Positions 58,017 through 64,000 of a stretch of DNA of 64,000 nt are shown in pieces; the first letter of the stretch is position 1, and every line of letters starts with the position of its first letter. This DNA is from Butyriboletus loyo. Its lineage: Eukaryota; Basidiomycota; Agaricomycetes; Boletales; Boletaceae. A program made the translations under genes and the position numbers. The stretch spans positions 30,110 through 94,109 of the forward strand of contig JBBPSI010000093.1 of the NCBI GenBank assembly GCA_038093515.1, read 5' to 3'. The notes under the pieces were generated by a model. That model saw nothing but the letters and a program-made list of their open reading frames with translations. It had not been told where the DNA came from and did no database searches.

Positions 58017-59873
58017 CTAGACGGCGGCGGCGGCGGCAGTGGCGGCGGCAATGATGAGGGAGCGGGTGGACGCGGGGAAGTCCTTCTGGTGACGAGCCTT
58101 GTATGCTCGTAGCAGCAGCGTGGAATTGTCCAAGTTCCCTTCGGGTTCCCAGGTGTTTTCGGCGGTGGAGTAGCCTTTCCAGGAGACCAAGTACTGTCTC
58201 TGATTCCTAGTGCCTCTGTGCGAGAGGATCTTTTCTACTTCGTACTCCTCTTCGCCTTCTATGGTTTCTGGGGGCGGGTTCGTGTAGTTGGGGCCGTGCT
58301 CGGGGGTCTCCCTGTAAGACGTCAGGAGAGAGGCATGGAAGATGTCGTGTATCTTCCAGGTGGGAGGGAGGCGAAGGCGGAACGCGACGGGAGAAATTAC
58401 TTGTGCCACCTCAAAGGGGCCTTCCCGTTTCGGCGCAAGTTTCCGCAACTGATATCTGAGCCTGAGGTTGTGGCCTTCTAGCCATACTTTATCTCCAACC
58501 TTCCACGGCTTAAACTTCGTGGTAATCCGTTCTTTCATAAGGCGCCGTGCCTTGTCATGTGCTTCGGAGGCTTCTTCGCGACTTGCCGCTAAGTCCGAGA
58601 GCCTTGCTTCTAATGCCGGTAGGAATGTCCATCCTAATGCCGGGTATGCTCGTGGTTCATAGCCGATCATTAACGAGAACGGCGTCTTGCCAGTCACCGA
58701 GTGAGTGGTCGAATTATGGGAAAACTCCACCATGGGGAGTATGCTGGCCCATCTGTCAGGGCGTCCATCGCAAAAGATGCGGAGGTAGGTTTCCAGCTCC
58801 TGGTTGACCCTTTCTGTCTTGCCGTCCGTCTGGGGATGATATGCGGAGGATAGGGCGAGGTCGTATTTTAGTAGCCTTGCTAACTCTCGTGCGAAGGCTG
58901 AGGCAAATTGTGGACCGCGGTCCGAGATGCACCGATTGTGCAAACCAAATCTGGTGAAGACTTTATCGAAAAAGAGTTGGGCGACGCCTGCTGTATCGAT
59001 CGTCTTGTTGCAAGGTATGAAAATTACCCCCTTCATAAGGCCATGGTCTACCACAACCATTACCGAATCAAATCCCACAGACTCCGGGAGATCCGTGATG
59101 AGATCAACGGATACTTGTTGAAACGGCCGCGTGGCGGTGCTGGATAGTGGGGTAAGCCCGGGTACTGTCGGGTGCGTATTAACCTTGTTTGCCTGGCAAA
59201 CAGCGCAACCTGTGACGAATTTCCTAATAAAAGAGCCCATTCCGGGCCACCAGTAGTCCCGCTGGACTAAGTTCTGCGTCCTGAATATACCTCCATGGCC
59301 GCCGGCGGGGCCCTCGTGGAGTTCCTTTACAAGGGGGTGACACGCTTCCTCTGGTACATAGAGGCGACCCCTGTAGTATAACTTGTCGTTTTCGAACAGC
59401 CAATCGTGGGGGGCTGAACGAGGGAATATCGGGGAGGCTTCGTACATAGCTGACAAGGCCTTCTGTACGAGCAGGTCATTCTTGGTAGACATGACCATTT
59501 TCTCTGCAAGCGCAGTGTCGAGCGCATTGACGAATACTGAATCTGGAAGTAAGACAACTTCCTGATTGTCTCCTGAGGTATCGACCTCGTCGCGGCGAGA
59601 GAGGGCGTCTGCTGGGCCCATTGCGGTTCCGGGGAGGTGGTGGAACTTGATGTCGTAATCCTGGAGATACATCATCCATCTTGCCTGTCGTCGTGACAGC
59701 TTGTTCGGCTGACGGAAGTACGTCAGATTCTTGTGGTCGGTTAGTATCGTTACGGGATGACCAGTCCCTCTGAGGTAGTGACGCCACTCTTCGAGGGCGT
59801 GGATGACAGCCAGTAGTTCCCTGTCATATATGTCGTAGTTGCGCTCTGCCGGGGGTCTTTGAGAGATAGGCAC
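58017..59873 (-). pseudogene. Retrotransposon pol, 3' part: RNase H, integrase, chromodomain
   Basis: A 618-codon frame from the second half of RNase H (NYDIYDRELLAVIHALEEW, LTDHKNLTYF) through integrase. The zinc-binding H2C2 part has HEGPAGGHGGIF and GCAVCQANK. The catalytic triad falls in SVDLITDLP (first Asp), CISDRGPQFAS (second Asp) and TDGKTERVNQELE (Glu). A GPFEVAQV/FHASLL (GPY/F-like) module leads to a chromodomain: EYEVEKILSHR, QYLVSWKGYSTAENTWEPE. The C-terminus is Ala-rich (AAATAAAAAV), encoded by a GGC/GCC repeat. In this copy the frame is separated from the upstream RT frame, so it cannot be made as one polyprotein without a frameshift. Confidence 0.9.
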
Positions 59874-62800
59874 ACGGGTGAAGGTCGCCGTTGCCGTCGT
59901 TCTGCATGAGTACCGCTCCCGTCGCTGTGAGAGAGGCGTCCGTCATGACTTTAAACTCCTTTGTCGTGTCTGGCATCGCCAGGACAGGCTGCTGTAGGAA
60001 GATCTCCTTGATCTTCAGGAAAGCGTTTTCGTGTTCAGGGGTCCATTCCCATTTCGTGGCCTTCTTCGTCAAATCGTGAAGAGGCCGAGATATCGCCGAG
60101 AAATTGCTTATAAAGCGGCGATAGAAGTTGCAAAATCCGATGAACGATCGGACTGCCTTGACTGACGTAGGCGACTTCCATTCTTGGATCGCCTTGAGTT
60201 TCGTGGGGTCCATCTGGACGCGGCCTGCTCGGATCACCATTCCGAGGTATTCGACTTCATCGGTGTCGAAGAAGCATTTCTCCAGCTTCAGGAAGAGCTT
60301 GTGCTCTCGTAGTCGTTGTAGGACGCGGCGTGTCCTTTCTTCGTGAACTCCGGCTTCTTCGGAGTGAATCAGGATGTCGTCCATGTAGATGACGAGCCAT
60401 CCTTCGGCGATCATATCACCGAACGTGTGGTCCATAAGGGCTTGGAACGTAGCCGGCGAGTTGCAAAGCCCGAAAAACATGACAGTTGGCTCAAAGAGCC
60501 CTTGCGGCGTGATGAACGCGGCCTTCCAGCGATCGCCGGGCTTGATGAGGACATTGTTGTATCCCCAACGAATGTCCATCTTCGTGAAGATCTTGGAGCC
60601 TTTGAGGCGGTCGACAAGATCTCCGATGAGCGGTAACGGATAGGCGTTTTTAACCGTGTGAGCGTTCACATGCCTATAGTCCTGACAAGGACGGAGGGAT
60701 CCATCTTTCTTTCCTACGAAAAAGAAAGGAGCGGCTTGGGGCGACTTGGAGGGGACTATCTTCCCCGTCTTTAGGTGTTCGGCTACGAACTCTTTGCATG
60801 CCTCCGTCTCCTTAGGGTTGAGAGGGTAGGCCTTGGCGACTCGAGGTAGGAAGTCCTTGTCCAGGTCGATCGCGTGGTCAAAAGACCGAGATGGGGGAAG
60901 CTCGTCGAGGTTCTTTTTCTCGAATACGTCCTCGAATCCCCTGTACTGAGCCGGAAGCGTCTTCTTCGGCTTTTCCTCCTTGGCAGCTATCTCCGTCGAT
61001 ACTGTCGCTCTACGAACGTCGTATGTTCGTCTTGCCTGCTGGTCTAGGCGCTTTTTCCAGAGGTGCGCCATCCTCGTGTCCGGGTCCATGTCGAGGTACC
61101 GGATCAGATACCGTTGGGTAATCGCCCACGGGTCGTCGGGGCGTCTTTCTGCTGGGTGATCTGGAAATGCGACTTTACCAGTCGTCCAGTCTATGTCGGG
61201 GTTGGCGTCGCGAAGCCATGGCAGCCCGAGGATGACGTTCTCCTGTCCTACATTGAGAATCAGGAACTCTCTGAGTTGTTCTGTTCCTCCCGTCTGGAGG
61301 ATCATCGTCGTCGAATAGCGTATGGTTCCGCCCTTGTTTGGGGAACCGTCGACGTTCTGAGCCTTAAGCTCCTTGACTAGTCGTTTAATAGGGAGGTGGT
61401 TTCGTTTGACAAAGTCTCTGTGAACGAAACATCCTGACGCTCCACTATCCACCAGCGCGGTGGTGTCGAAGACTGGCCCGTTCTTGTTGGCGCACAGCAC
61501 AACCGGGATTCGCATGGACTGGGATTTCTGGCCAGTTGAATATGTGAAGGCGGCAATTGTCTCGGGATGCCGCTCAACCTCGGGGGAGGGGAAACTCGGG
61601 TGGTCTCCCATAGCGGGGATTTTCGTCATCCGCTCTGCTGACAGTTCGTCGTCGGCTCCTCTCTTGACTGCTGTCGTCCCAGGAGCATCGTAGAAACGTT
61701 CTATAGGGGTTTCTTCCCTAATAGGAGGAATCGGGGGCAAATCTTCATCGTCTTCCTCGGTGGCGATAAGATTGGGCACGTCTTCGTGCATGGGTCCTGG
61801 GGTCTCCAGGGGCGTGACATAGGAGGCCTCCTCGTAGGAGGTTTCGTTGCTGCTGCTGACCTCCCGTCGTCTTTTCTTGCGCTCTTGCGCGTCTTCTTCT
61901 TCTCGGATCCTTTTTCCGAGGATTTCTTGTGCTACCGCGGCGGCTTGGTAGGCTTTCCTTAGGTCTGCGGGGGAGGTCGCTCGTTTCGACCTTCTTAATG
62001 TCGGCCTAATTTCGGTGGCCGGCTCCTTTTCATCTGGGCCTCCGGACTTCTTTCTCCAGAGGGCGATCAACTCGTCAGTTGTCATTGTGGCTTCTTTTAA
62101 TACTGCCCCAGGGGTCATCTCCTCCTTGGGTTCGGCAGTTGTCTCTTTTGGTACTTGTGCGGGTACCGGCGTCGGCGCAGGCTTCCTTGCGAGCGCGGGT
62201 TTCCTCACGAGAGGGCGTCGGTGTACGAACGGCTTGCTCCGTTGTACTAGTGTAAACCCCTCGGAGTCCACTGTTGGCTCGGGTTTACCTGTGCTCGACC
62301 CGGATATCGGCGATCGGGGTGAGACTCTGTCGATGAGAGGACGTGGGGCGATACGTTCTGCCAGCGTCTTGGCAGGTTCCTCTTTCTTCTTGCCAAAGGC
62401 CTTCTCGAGGCGTTGGCGAATTGCATCCTTGCTGATGCCTCTCGACTCCAGGGTCTGGAGGAGTTCCTTAACCGAGGGCTCCGACGTGGAGGCGGCTCGG
62501 ACTTGTGACGGCGGCGGTGTCGGGGAAGAGGCGCGTCTGGCGTTCCCAATGTTCCAGGCTCTCGCGAGAGGTGGTGGAATGTTCTTCGGCGGTGTGGAGG
62601 TTACGCGAACCTGTACTGGTGGGGACGAAGCGCGTCTGGCTTTCCCGATCTCCCGTGCCTTGTCGAGGGGGGAGAGTTTCCTTGGGGCGGTGGTGGCGGC
62701 GCGTATCTGCGCGGGGGAGGAAGAGGCACGCATGGCTCTCCCTATGGCTCTTGCCTTTTCAATAGGGGAGCCAGTTCGGCGGGCTGCTCCCAAGGAGAGG

Positions 62801-63276
62801 GCTTTCTGAAGTGGGGTTTGTCGGGCGGCGGGGAGGGGGATTGCGCGTAAGTGCGCGACGGGGGAAGAGGCACGCATGGCTCTTCCGATGGCTTGCGCTT
62901 TCCAAAGCGGGGAACGGCGGGTGGCGGGGCGGGTGACAGTCGTAAAGGTTTCTTCTGCCGCGGCAGGATGAATGTGGAAGGGGTTTCGGCAATCTGCTCG
63001 CAAGCAGGTAGGAGGCGTGTCTTCTACCGCAGTAGGATGATGGTGGAAGGGGTTGTGACACACTGCTCGCGAGCAGGTGATGGCGGCGGCGGCGATGGCA
63101 TGGACAATGTTGTCCTCGGTCTTCTCAGCGAGAAGGGCGTATCTGTTGGTGAAAGACATGGCGGTCTCGGGGCGACTTCGCAAAGTTGGAGACGGCGGCG
63201 GGCTGGGGGCGGCTTTACTGTTGAAGAACAGAAGCAGGAAGAGAGCTAATTCTTTTGTTACGCTGATAGCGCACAA
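59824..63276 (-). pseudogene. Retrotransposon gag-like region, protease and reverse transcriptase
   Basis: A 1150-codon frame. The first 39 codons overlap the LTR edge, so the likelier start is M40 (63159), MSFTNRYALLAEKTED. Residues 68-80 and 91-103 form a duplicated C-x4-C-x4-H motif (CSRAVCHNPFHHH, CLRADCRNPFHIH). Five basic repeats with consensus (S/T)P(L/I)xKAxxIGxARRASSP start near 122, 154, 170, 202 and 235. A Lys/Glu-rich and Pro-rich stretch follows. I see no capsid and no CCHC knuckle. The protease has TALVDSGASGCFVHRDF (Asp610). RT has PFFFVGKKDGSLRPCQDYR, FTKMDIRWGYNNV, GLCNSPATFQ and YMDD at 964-967. RNase H begins KVMTDASLTATGAVLMQ. The frame is lost just after HPCAYLSK at a C-rich run (about 59855-59865). 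Confidence 0.9.
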
Positions 63277-64000
63277 TAACTAGCAGCGAGCACTTGACTA
63301 GGGGCTCGAGCCTAATAAGGAAAGTGCCGACTCGCGTGAACGACGCTATCGGGTGTCTTGCAAAGCAAGTGTCGGCGAGATCTTGTGTGGTGGCGACCAG
63401 ACGAGATCGAGCAGGCTCTTATCGGCTTTATCGGCAAGAGATGGGTATAATGCTAGATTACTATGCACTTGGTAGATGCGTAGAATTAGCTAAAGAACTC
63501 GTACTACTCTAAGTACGATCTTATATACTATGGGGTATCGTGCACAGACCGAGCTGTGCGTGGCAGCGAGGGCAAAGGGCTATGAGTCCGTCCGAGTCAT
63601 AGCGTCGAAAGAAGAAGCGGCAAAGTGCCGGTAACGAGGGAGCGAAGCTCCGAGCAAGATGGCGACATCGTCAGCGAATGAGAAGAGCTGAAGTCGAAGT
63701 GACGATGTCCATGAGGCGAGCCCCACAGGGCGAAGGGTGCGCGAACGGCGGAGCCCTTGGATACGGGTCTCGACGCGAAGGTACTGACGCGTCGTAATCT
63801 AGTCACGTGCTAGTCACGTGATGTAAGAAATGTCATTGGTCAAAAAAAGAGGGACGCGACAGCTCAGCTGAAGGTCCGGCCCGACGGGGCGAGAAGACAG
63901 GGGCTATCTCGTGCAAGGGCACAGAGACTCGCAGGGGCAACCGGGGAAGTGGATAACGTCCACTAGGCGACTGGGGAGCGGGCGATGGGCGGCATCGCGA
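63256..64000 (-). repeat. Right LTR (5' LTR of the minus-strand element), truncated by window end
   Basis: It begins TGTTACGCTGATAGCGCACA and follows the left LTR base by base for 745 bases until the window ends. About 80 bases should lie beyond. The internal sequence next to it, read on the minus strand, starts AAAGAATTAGCTCTC, which I could not match to a known tRNA primer site. Confidence 0.9.

Larger units (their letters stand above)
57151..64000 (-). mobile_element. Ty3/Gypsy chromovirus-type LTR retrotransposon, right end outside window
   Basis: Two direct LTR copies (57151-57974 and 63256 onwards) flank an internal region whose pol frames read on the minus strand, in order protease, reverse transcriptase, RNase H, integrase, chromodomain. 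This order and the chromodomain put it in the Tf1/sushi-type chromoviruses. The internal sequence next to the left LTR, read on the minus strand, ends with a purine tract (CGGGGGGTAA). A frame break sits between RT and RNase H, so this copy is probably dead unless the break is an assembly error. The five bases before the left LTR are CAAAA; the matching target duplicate would lie beyond 64000. Confidence 0.92.

Noticed and set aside
1..64000. CRISPR arrays, rRNA genes, bacterial insertion sequences
   Set aside because: No regularly spaced short repeats with unique spacers, no rRNA-like sequence and no transposase frames other than the LTR element were seen.

Overview
The window reads as nuclear DNA of a basidiomycete fungus, most likely an Agaricomycete. 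Nearly every gene is broken by short introns (about 50-60 bases, GT...AG), genes are packed on both strands with no operon logic, and the proteins are eukaryotic and fungal: eIF3d, an Ist3-type splicing factor, Atg29, a SIN-type Cdc14, a fungal TRP-like channel, a Zn2Cys6 regulator and a large TPR-CHAT protein. A Ceratobasidiaceae (Rhizoctonia-like) source is my guess from gene style only. All function calls are by reading translated sequence. Exon joins are by eye, and coordinates of spliced genes run from start codon to stop codon, introns included.

Layout. 1-3.2 kb: no gene I can support. 3.2-7.6 kb: a rhomboid-like ER protein, then eIF3d and an Ist3/RBMX2 splicing factor sharing a 101-base promoter. 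7.6-9.3 kb: strand-biased repeats and an A-rich tract. 9.3-15.7 kb: a Cys-motif protein of unknown role, a C2H2 protein, a weak orphan and a CNH-domain protein. 16.1-21.6 kb: a TRP-like membrane protein, an aldo-keto reductase and a complex I subunit. 21.6-23.8 kb: a weak orphan, then a dead copy of a TPR-CHAT gene. 24.2-31.9 kb: Ddi1, Atg29, a NOPCHAP1-like protein (divergent from Atg29 over 151 bases) and a Zn2Cys6 transcription factor. 31.9-34.9 kb: mostly empty, with one likely orphan. 34.9-43.4 kb: IMPACT/Yih1, succinate-semialdehyde dehydrogenase, a fumarylacetoacetase-family enzyme, SIN Cdc14 and a four-helix membrane protein. 45.2-49.8 kb: an Ofd1/Tpa1 prolyl dioxygenase and a Nop13-like protein. 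50.1-53.1 kb: an intact TPR-CHAT gene of 997 codons. 53.7-56.2 kb: a coiled-coil protein with a C-terminal membrane anchor. 56.5 kb: tRNA-Arg(ACG). 57.2-64 kb: a Ty3/Gypsy chromovirus-type LTR retrotransposon, frameshifted and cut by the window edge.

Most genes are unrelated housekeeping neighbours. The parts that stand out are the intact TPR-CHAT protease-like gene with its inverted degenerate relative 27 kb away, and the retrotransposon, whose region ahead of the protease carries duplicated Cys/His motifs and five basic repeats instead of a recognisable capsid and zinc knuckle.
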